A DNA stretch of 51,715 nt from assembly GCF_900156335.1 (NCBI RefSeq), contig NZ_FTMZ01000030.1, forward strand, positions 1 through 51,715, in the 5' to 3' direction. The notes beneath the pieces are model-generated. The model had not been told where the DNA came from and searched no databases. It saw only the letters and a list, made by a program, of their open reading frames with translations. Position numbers and translations under genes: made by a program. The stretch's first letter is position 1, and each line of letters starts with the position of its first letter. Source of the DNA: Sphaerotilus natans (GTDB taxonomy: Bacteria > Pseudomonadota > Gammaproteobacteria > Burkholderiales > Burkholderiaceae_C). Positions 8,479-20,568 of this stretch are shown piece by piece.

Positions 8479-8712
8479 ATGAACAAGTCGCTCCTGATGG
8501 CCGCCCTGATCGCTGCCGCTGCCCTGGCCGCCTGCGGCAAGAAGGAAGAAGCCCCGGCCGCTCCGGCCGTTGACGCTGCTGCTTCGGCTGCCGCTCCGGT
8601 CGTCGAGGCCGCTTCGGCTGCTGCTGACGCCGCTGCTTCGGCTGCTACCGACGCCGCTTCGGCCGTCGTTGAAGCCGCTTCGGCCGCTGTCGACGCTGCT
8701 GCCTCGAAGTAA
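8479..8712 (+). CDS. Small alanine-rich lipoprotein, Lpp-like in layout
   Basis: This is a 77-residue lipoprotein precursor with a lipobox LAAC whose cysteine is residue 19. The mature part is 59 residues and about half alanine. It has two near-identical blocks, VVEAASAA(A/V)DAAAS, at residues 41-54 and 63-76. Acidic residues recur at 43, 50, 58, 65 and 72, close to a 7-residue spacing, which suggests an alanine-packed helix or coiled coil. The last residue is lysine. Mature length, helical heptads and terminal lysine match the layout of Braun's lipoprotein, though the sequence is not homologous by eye. It has a strong GAGGT binding site and a strong terminator, so high expression is likely. 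Similar Ala-rich lipoproteins are common in Burkholderiales, with no known function. Confidence 0.8.
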   Translation: MNKSLLMAALIAAAALAACGKKEEAPAAPAVDAAASAAAPVVEAASAAADAAASAATDAASAVVEAASAAVDAAASK

Positions 8713-8720
8713 GTCCTGAT

Positions 8721-8740
8721 GCCGCACCGGATGGTGCGGC
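8721..8740. terminator. Stem-loop after the lipoprotein gene
   Basis: A perfect 8-bp stem, GCCGCACC/GGTGCGGC, with a GGAT loop starts 8 bp after the lipoprotein stop. It lacks its own T-tract and may act as a 3' stabiliser ahead of the terminator at 8754. Confidence 0.5.
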
Positions 8741-8753
8741 TCTGGAAAAAAGA

Positions 8754-8776
8754 ACCGCCCCTTGGGGCGGTTTTTT
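8754..8776. terminator. Bidirectional rho-independent terminator
   Basis: The arms ACCGCCCC (8754-8761) and GGGGCGGT (8764-8771) form a stem followed by a T-run on the plus strand. On the minus strand the same stem is followed by TTCTTTTTT. It therefore can end both the plus-strand lipoprotein transcript and the minus-strand dapA-bamC transcript. A second minus-strand stem (AGGGCC/GGCCCT, 8811-8824) and a CATGGGCCCATG palindrome (8777-8788) lie between it and bamC. Confidence 0.88.
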
Positions 8777-8840
8777 CATGGGCCCATGAATTCTCATGGG
8801 CACAAGGAAAAGGGCCGAGGCCCTGGATCAGCGCAGTTCG

Positions 8841-10019
8841 TCAGCGCAGTTCGCCGACCAGCAGCTGCGCGATGCTGCGTGCGCCTTCGTCGGCCACCGG
8901 GCGACTCTGCTCGTCGAGCACCGCCACCTGGGTGCGCTCGCCGGTGCCGCTCAGGCGCAGGCGGTAGCGTGTGCCGCTGAGGTCATCCTTGCGGGCACCG
9001 AACATGCGCGACAGCAGGCTGGGCTCTTCCTTGCCGGCGAGTTTCGGGTCGACATAGCGCAGGGTGTAGAGACCTGTGCCGCGATCGCGTTCCTCGACGG
9101 TGAAGCTGCTGCGGTCCAGCGCCAGGCCGACGCGGCGCCAGCTGCGCTCCAGGCTGTCGTCGATCTCCAGCGCGGCACCGGGCTGACCTTCGAGCAGGCG
9201 GGCGCGCTGCGCTGCAGCCGGTGCGGCGGTGACGGTCTTCAGCGCGCTGTCGACCGCCTGGGCCGAGGGCTTCGCGTTCTCGTCCGTGCTGCCCAGGCGC
9301 ACCATGAGCCGCGCCAGCATTTCCGCCTCGAGGCCGGCATCGCTGGGCCGGGCGACCCAGCGCAGCGTCTCGGTGCGCTCCTTCGGGCCGGTGGCGATCT
9401 CCTCCAGGCCGCGGTGGCTGATGTAGATCTCGGTGAACTCGCCGTTGCGCTCGACCCGGGTGCGGTAGCGGTCGCGCTCGCCGGTGTCGCGCAGGCGATC
9501 GAGCACCTTGCCGACGGTGCGGCTGACCAGATCGTCGGGCAGCTTGGCGCGGTTCTCGGCCCAGTCGGTCTCCATGACGCCGGCTTGGGGCAGATCGCTG
9601 GCCAGCGCAAAGCCGCTGTCCTGCCAGAACTGGCGCAGCACCGGCCAGAGCTGTTCGGGCGTCTGGCGAGTGACCAGCCAGCGCTGCTGGCCGGAGCGTT
9701 CGATGCGGAGATCGCCGCTGGACTGCGGTGCGATCGTGGTGGCGGACGCGCCGGCCTGCGGCTTGCCGCCGACTTCGGCTGCAGCGGACTGCAGCGCGGT
9801 GGCGCTGACACTGCCGCCCACCGGCGGCTGGTAGCGCGGATCGCCGGAGAGCTGGGTCAGGTCGGGCGGCACCTGCAGCGTCGGCGCCGGCGTGGCGGCG
9901 GCTGCACGGTAGTCGACACGGCTCGACAGGAAGGAGTCGGTCGTCGTGGTGCAACCGGCCAGCGCGAGCGTGAATGCTGCGGTGCCGAGGGCGACCGGAC
10001 GCAGGAACAGCGGGGACAT
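8841..10019 (-). CDS. bamC: Outer membrane protein assembly factor BamC (lipoprotein)
   Basis: BamC is a lipoprotein of the BAM complex that folds outer-membrane beta-barrels. The start at 10019 is preferred over the ATG two codons upstream (10025), because the GAGG binding site then has 6 bp spacing. The signal peptide ends in LALAGC with lipidated Cys23. After a flexible segment rich in Ala/Thr, two helix-grip domains follow (about 125-260 and 290-390), with motifs such as WPVLRQFWQDSGFAL and YRTRVERNGEFTEIYISHRG. It lies 29 bp after dapA, an arrangement shared with E. coli dapA-bamC. Confidence 0.92.
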   Translation of the reverse strand: MSPLFLRPVALGTAAFTLALAGCTTTTDSFLSSRVDYRAAAATPAPTLQVPPDLTQLSGDPRYQPPVGGSVSATALQSAAAEVGGKPQAGASATTIAPQSSGDLRIERSGQQRWLVTRQTPEQLWPVLRQFWQDSGFALASDLPQAGVMETDWAENRAKLPDDLVSRTVGKVLDRLRDTGERDRYRTRVERNGEFTEIYISHRGLEEIATGPKERTETLRWVARPSDAGLEAEMLARLMVRLGSTDENAKPSAQAVDSALKTVTAAPAAAQRARLLEGQPGAALEIDDSLERSWRRVGLALDRSSFTVEERDRGTGLYTLRYVDPKLAGKEEPSLLSRMFGARKDDLSGTRYRLRLSGTGERTQVAVLDEQSRPVADEGARSIAQLLVGELR

Positions 10020-10048
10020 CGTCATCCTCGGGAAAACAGGACGGAGGC

Positions 10049-10930
10049 TCAGAGCAGGCCGGCTTCGCGCATCGCGGCTTCCAGGCCGGGCATCAGCGCG
10101 TCGGTCATCGGCACCATCGGCAGGCGCAGCGTGCCGCCGCACAGGCCCAGGCGCTGCATCGCCCACTTGACCGGCACCGGGTTCGGTTCGGCGAACAGCA
10201 GCTTGTTGAGCGTGGCCAGGCGGAAGTGGATGTCGCGCGCGGTCTTGACGTCGCCCTCGACGGCGGCGTGGCACAGCTGCGCCATCAGGCGCGGCGCGAT
10301 GTTGGCGGTGACGCTCACGTTGCCGCGGCCGCCCAGCAGCATCAGTGCGATGGCGGTGCCGTCGTCGCCCGAGTAGACGCCGAAGCCTGCGGGCGCGTGC
10401 TTGATCAGCCAGGCGGCGCGCTCGATGTTGCCGGTCGCCTCCTTGATGCCGAAGACGCCGGGCAGCTGCGCGGCGCGCAGCGAGGTCTCGGGCAGCATGT
10501 CCGCCACCGTGCGGCCGGGCACGTTGTACAGCATCATCGGGATGTCCACCGCCTCGGCAATGGCCCGGAAATGCTGGTAGATGCCTTCCTGCGACGGCTT
10601 GTTGTAGTAGGGCACGACGCTGAGCGTGCAGTCGGCGCCGACCTGCTTGGCGAACTTCGCCAGCTCGATGGCCTCGCGGGTGGAGTTGCCACCGGCGCCG
10701 GCCATCACCGGCACGCGGCCGCCCGCCTGCTCGACGGCGACGCGGATGATCTCGCAGTGCTCCTCGACCGACACCGTCGGCGATTCGCCCGTGGTGCCGA
10801 CGACGCCGATGCACGCCGTGCCTTCGGCGACGTGCCAGTCGATCAGCCGGCGCAGGCTGGGGTAGTCGACGCTGCCGTCCTCGTGCATCGGGGTGACGAG
10901 GGCGACGATGCTGCCTGTGATCGGATTCAT
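10049..10930 (-). CDS. dapA: 4-hydroxy-tetrahydrodipicolinate synthase
   Basis: DapA condenses pyruvate and aspartate semialdehyde, the first committed step to lysine and diaminopimelate. The 293-residue TIM barrel begins [15 protein letters not shown]. The Schiff-base lysine is in FGIKEATG, and the catalytic tyrosine is in [19 protein letters not shown], which binds the pyruvate carboxylate, is near residue 46. Its ATG overlaps the stop of the methyltransferase by 4 bp (ATGA), so it is part of the minus-strand operon. Confidence 0.96.
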   Translation of the reverse strand: MNPITGSIVALVTPMHEDGSVDYPSLRRLIDWHVAEGTACIGVVGTTGESPTVSVEEHCEIIRVAVEQAGGRVPVMAGAGGNSTREAIELAKFAKQVGADCTLSVVPYYNKPSQEGIYQHFRAIAEAVDIPMMLYNVPGRTVADMLPETSLRAAQLPGVFGIKEATGNIERAAWLIKHAPAGFGVYSGDDGTAIALMLLGGRGNVSVTANIAPRLMAQLCHAAVEGDVKTARDIHFRLATLNKLLFAEPNPVPVKWAMQRLGLCGGTLRLPMVPMTDALMPGLEAAMREAGLL

Positions 10931-11559
10931 GTGCTGAGGTCCTTGTGATCCGTGAATTCTAAACTGGCGGGAAGAGGGGGAAATTCGGCTGGCTTGCGCA
11001 GGGCCGCGATGCGCTGGACCCGTCGCGGCGGATCCGGCAGCACGCCGTCCTCGTAGGCGACCACCGTCAGGTCATGGCGCTGCGCCAGCGCGAGCAGCTC
11101 GCCCGGGCGCAGCAGGAAGTCGGGCCGGCTCGGCCGGCCGAAGCGGGCGTGGCCCTGCGCGAAGGTCTCGTGCAGCAGCACGCCGCCGGGCGCCAGCAGC
11201 GCGACCGCCTCGTCCAGGCGCGGCCGCCAGAGGTAGTTGGTGATGACGACCGCATCGAACTGCCGGCCCGCCAGCGGCCAGGGCGTGCCCTCGAGCGGCT
11301 CCAGGTCGGCCGCGAGCGGGGTGATGCCGGGCAGGCCCGAGGCTGCGAGCGTGGCCAGCGCGGCGGTGTCGCGGTCGACCGCGGTGACCTGCGCACCCTG
11401 CGCGGCCAGCCATCGTGCGTGGCGGCCGGCGCCGCAGGCCAGGTCGAGCACCCGCGCGCCGGTGGACAGTCCGGCGATCAGCGGTGCGTGGCGGGTGATC
11501 CAGGACGAGGGCGCGCCGCTGCCGTGAGGCCAGGCGGACGGGGACAGCGACGGATTCAG
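10927..11559 (-). CDS. Class I SAM-dependent methyltransferase with probable CTG start
   Basis: This is a small Rossmann-fold methyltransferase of unknown substrate. Motif I is [16 protein letters not shown], and the acidic end of strand 2 is VTAVDRD. The first standard start codon in the frame is the GTG inside motif I (11451), which would delete the strand that precedes the SAM site. The frame stays open upstream and encodes a family-like N-terminus ([19 protein letters not shown]) with no ATG, GTG or TTG. A CTG at 11557-11559 overlaps the upstream stop as CTGA and has GGAG 6 bp before it, so it is taken as the start (210 residues). This would match the 4-bp overlaps of its neighbours. Confidence 0.78.
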   Translation of the reverse strand: MNPSLSPSAWPHGSGAPSSWITRHAPLIAGLSTGARVLDLACGAGRHARWLAAQGAQVTAVDRDTAALATLAASGLPGITPLAADLEPLEGTPWPLAGRQFDAVVITNYLWRPRLDEAVALLAPGGVLLHETFAQGHARFGRPSRPDFLLRPGELLALAQRHDLTVVAYEDGVLPDPPRRVQRIAALRKPAEFPPLPASLEFTDHKDLST

Positions 11560-11681
11560 AAGCAGCTCCAGAGACGGTTGCCGAGCTCGACGATCATCGA
11601 CGGGCGAAGATAGCTCATGAACACCAGCGCCAGCACGCCGACGGCGAGCAGGCGCAGGGCCCAGCGCTGCGGGGCGCGCAT
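11556..11681 (-). CDS. 41-residue single-pass membrane protein
   Basis: A tiny gene lies between the MFS stop (1 bp away) and the methyltransferase start (4-bp overlap). The product starts MRAPQRWALRL, has one hydrophobic helix (about residues 9-24) and ends NRLWSCF. Positive residues before the helix suggest an N-in orientation with a short periplasmic tail containing Tyr, Arg and a penultimate Cys. Small proteins of this shape occur in related bacteria, from memory. Its function is unknown. The tight spacing on both sides is the best evidence that it is translated. Confidence 0.6.
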   Translation of the reverse strand: MRAPQRWALRLLAVGVLALVFMSYLRPSMIVELGNRLWSCF

Positions 11682-11682
11682 G

Positions 11683-12921
11683 TCAGGCCGGCTGCGCGAC
11701 CGGGCGCGCGATCGGGCCCTCGCGCACCGGCAGGTTGGCCAGCGCCGCGAACACGCCCAGCGCCACCGCCAGCCACCAGACGACGTCGTAGCTGCCGGTG
11801 GCGTCATAGAGCCGCCCGCCCAGCCACACGCCCAGGAAGGAGCCGACCTGGTGGCTCAGGAAGACGAAGCCGCCCAGCATCGACAGGTACTGCACGCCGA
11901 AGATCTGCGCGATGACCGCATTGGTCGGCGGCACGGTGGACAGCCACAGCACGCCCATCACGGCCGAGAACAGGTAGACGCTGGCGGGCGTCAGCGGCGC
12001 GGCCAGGAAGGTCACGATCGCCACCGAGCGCAGCAGGTAGATGGTCGAGAGGATGTGGCGCTTGGCCAGGCGCTGGCCGAGCACGCCCGCGCCATAGGTG
12101 CCGAAGACGTTGAACAGGCCGATCAGCGCCAGCGCGGTGGTGGCCACCTCGGGCGCCAGGCCGTGGTCCTTCAGGTAGCTGGGCATGTGCACGCCGATGA
12201 AGACCACCTGGAAGCCGCAGACGAAGTAGCCCGCCATCAGCCACTGGAAGCTGCGGTAGCCGAAGGCCTCGCGCAGCGCCGCGCCGATGCTCTGCTGCGC
12301 ACGTGCCGGGCCGCCCGGCGCCACCGGCTCGCGCAGGCCCAGCGCCAGCGGTGCGATCACCAGCGCCGCGCCGCCCAGCAGCATCAGCGCCTGCTGCCAG
12401 CCGAAGGAGGCGATCAGCCACTGCTCGACCGGCACCATCAGGAACTGCCCGAAGGAGCCGGCGGCCGCCGCCACGCCCATCGCCCAGGAGCGCCGCGCCG
12501 GGTCGATCTGGCGGCCGATGATGCCGTAGACCACCGCGTAGGTCGTGCCCGACTGGGCGATGCCGATCAGCAGGCCGGCGCTGGCGGTGAAGGTGGCGCC
12601 GGTGGGCGAGAGCGCCATCAGCACCAGACCGAGCGCATAGAGCAGCGCGCCGCCCGCCAGCACCCGGAAGGCGCCGAAGCGGTCGGCCAGCATGCCCGCC
12701 ACCGGCCCGGCCACGCCCCAGGCGAGGTTCTGCACCGCCATCGCGAAGGCGAAGGTCTCGCGCGTCCAGCCGCGCTCCATGGTGATCGGGGTCAGCCACA
12801 GGCCGAAGCCGTGGCGGATGCCCATCGACAGCGTCACCACCAGCGCCCCGCACAGCAGGACCTGGTGCATCGACAGTCGGGCGGCCTGACCGGGCGGGGA
12901 GGGGGGGACGGCAGTGCTCAT
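11683..12921 (-). CDS. Major facilitator superfamily transporter
   Basis: This 412-residue protein has about 12 hydrophobic segments in two halves joined by a cytoplasmic loop near residues 205-220 (GGPARAQQS). The loop motif GMLADRFGAFRVL after TM2 is the MFS signature (G-x-L-a-D-r-x-G). The branch resembles monocarboxylate/oxalate-type (OFA) and YbfB-like carriers, but the substrate cannot be read. It is the first gene of the operon that runs through dapA and bamC, and it diverges from parE. Confidence 0.85.
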   Translation of the reverse strand: MSTAVPPSPPGQAARLSMHQVLLCGALVVTLSMGIRHGFGLWLTPITMERGWTRETFAFAMAVQNLAWGVAGPVAGMLADRFGAFRVLAGGALLYALGLVLMALSPTGATFTASAGLLIGIAQSGTTYAVVYGIIGRQIDPARRSWAMGVAAAAGSFGQFLMVPVEQWLIASFGWQQALMLLGGAALVIAPLALGLREPVAPGGPARAQQSIGAALREAFGYRSFQWLMAGYFVCGFQVVFIGVHMPSYLKDHGLAPEVATTALALIGLFNVFGTYGAGVLGQRLAKRHILSTIYLLRSVAIVTFLAAPLTPASVYLFSAVMGVLWLSTVPPTNAVIAQIFGVQYLSMLGGFVFLSHQVGSFLGVWLGGRLYDATGSYDVVWWLAVALGVFAALANLPVREGPIARPVAQPA

Positions 12922-13006
12922 GGCCGGACACTGTAGCGAAATTCACGAACCCCGGCCGTCGCCGCCACGACGGGCGCGGCGGTCGACCTGCCTACAATCG
13001 CCCGCC
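12922..13006. promoter_or_regulatory. Divergent promoter region between MFS gene and parE
   Basis: Eighty-five bases separate the two starts. A TACAAT box (12993-12998), 9 bp before the parE ATG, resembles a -10 element and would give a nearly leaderless parE mRNA. No clear -35 was found, so this is a weak call. Confidence 0.35.
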
Positions 13007-15022
<2,016 letters not shown>

Positions 15023-15073
15023 CCCTCTTTCCTTCCTCCCTTCCTCCCTTCCGAGAGACAGAGAGCTTTGCCC

Positions 15074-15724
15074 ATGAATGCCCCCCATGCGCGCCTGCGC
15101 ATTCTCATCGTCGACGACCACCCGATGATCCGCAACGGTCTGGCCGCGATGGTCCGTGGCGAGGCCGACTTCGAGCTGGTTGGCGAGGCCGCACATGGCG
15201 CGGATGCGGTGCGCATCGCGCCGGAGCTGGCGCCCGACGTGGTGCTGATGGACCTGGTGATGCCGCAGATGGACGGCATCGAGGCGATGGCGCGGCTGCG
15301 CCCGCTCTTGCCCTCCACCCGCTTTGTCATCCTGACCAGCCTGACCGAGCCGGGCGAGGTGCAGCGCGCGCTGCAGGCCGGCGCCAGCGGCTACCTGAAC
15401 AAGACGGCTTCAGCGCAGGAGCTGGTCAATGTCATCCGCGCTGCCCACGGCGGGCGCCGGGTGCTCTCGCCCGAGGCCACCGAGGCGCTGATCGCGGCCT
15501 CGCAGCCCGGCCAGCCCGGCGCCGACCTGACCCAGCGCGAGCGCGAGCTGCTGGCGCTGATGGCGCGCGGCCTGACCAACCAGGACATCGCCGAGCAGCT
15601 GCGCATCGCGCTGCCGACCGTCAAGTTCCACATCACCAACATCCTGTCCAAGCTGGGCGTGGGCAACCGCACCGAGGCGGTGCTGCTGGCGCTCAAGCAC
15701 CGGCTGGTGCCGCCGGCGGGCTGA
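15074..15724 (+). CDS. NarL/FixJ-type response regulator (orphan)
   Basis: This 216-residue transcription factor has an N-terminal receiver domain (about 5-120), with the acidic pair in IVDDHPM, phospho-acceptor Asp in DVVLMDLVMPQMDG, and the conserved lysine in GYLNKTAS. A LuxR-type helix-turn-helix follows, from LTQREREL through VKFHITNILSKLGV. No histidine kinase gene is next to it, so its partner is elsewhere. The ATG at 15074 is preferred to the TTG two codons upstream. A run of CCTTCCTCCC repeats (about 15028-15050) fills the gap after parE. Confidence 0.9.
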   Translation: MNAPHARLRILIVDDHPMIRNGLAAMVRGEADFELVGEAAHGADAVRIAPELAPDVVLMDLVMPQMDGIEAMARLRPLLPSTRFVILTSLTEPGEVQRALQAGASGYLNKTASAQELVNVIRAAHGGRRVLSPEATEALIAASQPGQPGADLTQRERELLALMARGLTNQDIAEQLRIALPTVKFHITNILSKLGVGNRTEAVLLALKHRLVPPAG

Positions 15725-16002
15725 TCCCCCGCAGGCTCTGCGCAGGCTCATGCGCCGGGCCATGCTTTGGGCGGGTGCGTGCGTGCGTGCCCGGTCTGAA
15801 AATTCTCCTCGCGGGCCGCATGTCCACTCCCCCGCGGACGGCCCGCAGGGAACATAACTGGCAGGGAGGAACTTTTTTTCGATATTCAGGAAATCTGCCA
15901 GATTTCCCCCTTGTTTCCGGGGCGCAGCCGTTCAGGCGTGCGAGAGATCCGGAATCGATACTCAGGCGCGACTCCTCACCCGTGCCCGTGGCATCGACTT
16001 CC
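15725..16002 (+). promoter_or_regulatory. Intergenic region with two inverted repeats before the secreted protein gene
   Basis: No gene is supported here. Two inverted repeats are visible: GCGGGCCG (15811-15818) with CGGCCCGC (15839-15846), and GGAAATCT (15889-15896) with AGATTTCC (15900-15907). The second forms a tight hairpin with a 3-base loop, preceded by a run of seven Ts. The region is clearly more AT-rich than the flanking genes and probably holds the promoter of the next gene. Confidence 0.4.
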
Positions 16003-17178
16003 ATGATCTCTCGCCTGCGATCCCTTCTCCCCATTCTTCCCCCTCAGCACCGGCCGACGCTGACCGCGCTCCTGCTGGGCGTGTCTGCGCTGTGGCCCGC
16101 CGTGTCGGCATCGGCCGAGCCGGCCGCCGCGGCGCCGGTGCTGGCCGGCTGCACGATGTTCCCGCCGCAGGCGATCTTCAATCAGCGCATCGACGACGTG
16201 ATGCGCTTTCCCGCCCATGCCCGCAGCGCCGAATGGATCGGCATGATCGGCGCGGGCCGGCCGCTGCATCCCGACTGGGGCCGCGAGACCGACCCGAACC
16301 AGGTCGGCAAGTACTACGGCATGCCCTGGAACGTCGTCGACGGCAGCGAGCGCAGCACCCGCTGGCCGCTGGTCAGTCATGCGATCGTCGATCCGCGCGA
16401 TGGCAACGGCGCCGGTGCGCCCGACCAGAGCGACTGCGCGGTCATCGAGCAGGGCAAGGTGTCGATCCGGGCCTGCGACAGCGTCATCGCGTCGCGGCGG
16501 CGCTTTCCCTTTCCGCTCGACAGCCAGATCCGCGTCGAGGGCGGCCACTGCAACGATCCGGCGCGCTGCGGCGACCGCCATGTGCTGGTGCTGGAGAAGG
16601 GCGCGGGCGGCGCCTGCCGGCTCTGGGAGAGCTATTTCAGCTACCAGGACAGCGCCGGGCGCTGGAACGCCTATGCGACCGCCGCCTGGGACCTGGGCTC
16701 GCTGGCGATGCGCCCGGACGGCTGGACCTCGGGCGACGCCGCCGGCCTGCCGATCCTGCCGCTGCTGCTGCGCGCCGAGGAGGTCGAGTCCGGCGTGATC
16801 CGCCATGCGCTGCGGGTGACCTTCCGCGATGCGGTGCTCGATCGCCGCCATGTCTGGCCGGCGCGCCATTCCGCCGGCAACACCCGCGCCGAGGGCATCC
16901 CGTTCGGCGCGCTGCTGCGCCTGCGCGCCGACTTCGAGATCCCGTTCTGGTGGAACGCGCAGGCGCGCACCATCGCGCGGGCGATGCAGAAGTACGGCCT
17001 GTATGTCGCCGACATCGGGACGGACTTCTTCGTGCAGGGCGATCCGGACGAGCGCTGGAGCCCGGTCACGCTGATGACGCTGCGCCAGCTCAAGCTCAAT
17101 CAGTTCGAGTTCGTCGACACCGGGGCCATCACCCGCCATCCGCGCTTCGATCCCGACTCCTACGCCGCGAGCTGGTGA
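16003..17178 (+). CDS. Secreted protein of a conserved family without known function
   Basis: This 391-residue protein has a signal peptide; the hydrophobic stretch LTALLLGVSALWPAVSASA ends near residue 37. The mature part begins with a GCTMFPPQAIFNQRID-like segment. The pattern recalls a bacterial secreted family whose members share 'FP-x-D-N-x-WN', DRHVLVLE, MRPDGWTSGDAAGLPI, WPARHSAG and 'YG-hydrophobic-AD' blocks; most of these can be seen here in order. Its six or so cysteines would form disulfides in the periplasm or outside. I know no function for the family. Candidates include carbohydrate binding or hydrolysis, but no catalytic motif can be named. The GTG at 15988 is an alternative start. 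Confidence 0.72.
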   Translation: MISRLRSLLPILPPQHRPTLTALLLGVSALWPAVSASAEPAAAAPVLAGCTMFPPQAIFNQRIDDVMRFPAHARSAEWIGMIGAGRPLHPDWGRETDPNQVGKYYGMPWNVVDGSERSTRWPLVSHAIVDPRDGNGAGAPDQSDCAVIEQGKVSIRACDSVIASRRRFPFPLDSQIRVEGGHCNDPARCGDRHVLVLEKGAGGACRLWESYFSYQDSAGRWNAYATAAWDLGSLAMRPDGWTSGDAAGLPILPLLLRAEEVESGVIRHALRVTFRDAVLDRRHVWPARHSAGNTRAEGIPFGALLRLRADFEIPFWWNAQARTIARAMQKYGLYVADIGTDFFVQGDPDERWSPVTLMTLRQLKLNQFEFVDTGAITRHPRFDPDSYAASW

Positions 17179-17383
17179 GCCTCGACCTTGGTCGGGTACC
17201 GGCCCGGCCCCGGGACCGGTGCCCCGGCCGCCTCGCCGGCCGATCATGCGCATGCCGGTGATTGTTTCCCCCCCGCAGATCGCCGGCCCACGACAAACCT
17301 TCAGGGAGGACTTTTTCCGGCGTTCGGCTGGCGTTGCCTGGCCAGCTTGTCGTCGGGTCCTGCGGATTCCCGAGGAGCTGGTG

Positions 17384-17863
17384 ATGTTCTCGACCTTCCA
17401 TGACCTGGGCCTGGGCATGATCTCGGTGCTGGTCCAGCTGCTGCTGATTCTGGTGCTTGTGGCGCTGTTCTCGGGGCGGCGCCATCTGCGCAGTCGTCAG
17501 CAGCGCTATCGCGATCAGACGACGCCGCGGCGACGGCGCGTGGTGGCGGCCAAGGCTGAGACCACGCCTGCGGAGGCGCGCGTGGCGGCATCTCGCCCCA
17601 GGCGCACTTCCGGCCTGCGCAGCGACGACCTGCTGCCGCCCAGCTTCGCCGACACCTGCGCCGACTGGACCCCGTTGGCACCGCAGCCGGTCGAGCGCGC
17701 ACGCGGCTGCGCGGCCGACCCGGCCTCGAACCGCATCGACCTGGACGCGCCGCTGCGCTGCACCGCGCTGGAGCAGCCCTTCGACGAGGCGGATCGCACG
17801 CATGCACGGGTCCGGCCCGTGTTGTCCTGCACAATCGGGCGCCAGGTGCACATGCACGCCTGA
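17384..17863 (+). CDS. Small membrane-anchored protein of unknown function
   Basis: The ATG at 17384 has an excellent GAGGAG site 6 bp upstream, and the frame gives 159 residues. One N-terminal hydrophobic helix (MISVLVQLLLILVLVALFSG) is followed by a very basic stretch, so the tail is probably cytoplasmic. The rest is polar, and three widely spaced cysteines are visible. I do not recognise the family. The gene ends 9 bp before parC and could be co-transcribed with it. A longer version from 17219 exists but has no binding site. Confidence 0.55.
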   Translation: MFSTFHDLGLGMISVLVQLLLILVLVALFSGRRHLRSRQQRYRDQTTPRRRRVVAAKAETTPAEARVAASRPRRTSGLRSDDLLPPSFADTCADWTPLAPQPVERARGCAADPASNRIDLDAPLRCTALEQPFDEADRTHARVRPVLSCTIGRQVHMHA

Positions 17864-17872
17864 TGCCCGACG

Positions 17873-20254
<2,382 letters not shown>

Positions 20255-20568
20255 TGCAATCCAAGATTTCTCCGGTAATCTCTCGGCCAGATGAGATGAT
20301 TGGTACCATTTGTAATAGCTGTGATCTGATGCACGAGACTGGTCGTCTCCGTGCATGATCAAAGACGCGCCGATGAAGATTGCCGGCGCCGGCGACGACA
20401 ACCCGGATGTCGTCACAGTTCCCCCGCACCGTGCCGCTTCGGCGGCGCGGGCTTCCAGGCCCTTCCGTCGGAAGGGCCTTTTTTTTCCCCTCCCGCCGTG
20501 GCGACTAAGCCGGGATTCATCGCTCGCCGCTACGATCGGGGCCTGTCCACCGAGAAATTTTCCACATC
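20255..20568 (+). promoter_or_regulatory. Structured intergenic region, candidate small RNA and regulator promoter
   Basis: No gene is supported in these 314 bases. The first 230 are packed with hairpins. (1) TGATC..ATGCACG.AGAC pairs with GTCT.CGTGCAT.GATCA, 20322-20361, with a 5-base loop. (2) GACGACA/TGTCGTC lies at 20394-20414. (3) A 9-bp stem closes a cTTCGg tetraloop at 20429-20450. (4) The terminator is at 20458-20486. The last 80 bases hold a TACGAT -10-like box and lead into the response regulator. An ORF from 20355 crosses the terminator and is not credible. Confidence 0.5.
20458..20486 (+). terminator. Strong rho-independent terminator
   Basis: GGCCCTTCC (20458-20466) and GGAAGGGCC (20470-20478) form a perfect 9-bp stem with a 3-base loop, followed by eight Ts. 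It ends whatever is transcribed from the region between parC and this point. Confidence 0.92.

Noticed and set aside
15028-15050. Polypyrimidine CCTTCCTCCC repeats as a phase-variation tract
   Set aside because: The run is short and imperfect and lies outside a coding frame, with no promoter element to be switched by it.
20255-20486. Known RNAs (SRP RNA, 6S, tmRNA or tRNA) in the structured region
   Set aside because: The conserved core sequences of these RNAs are absent, so it was left as an unassigned candidate.
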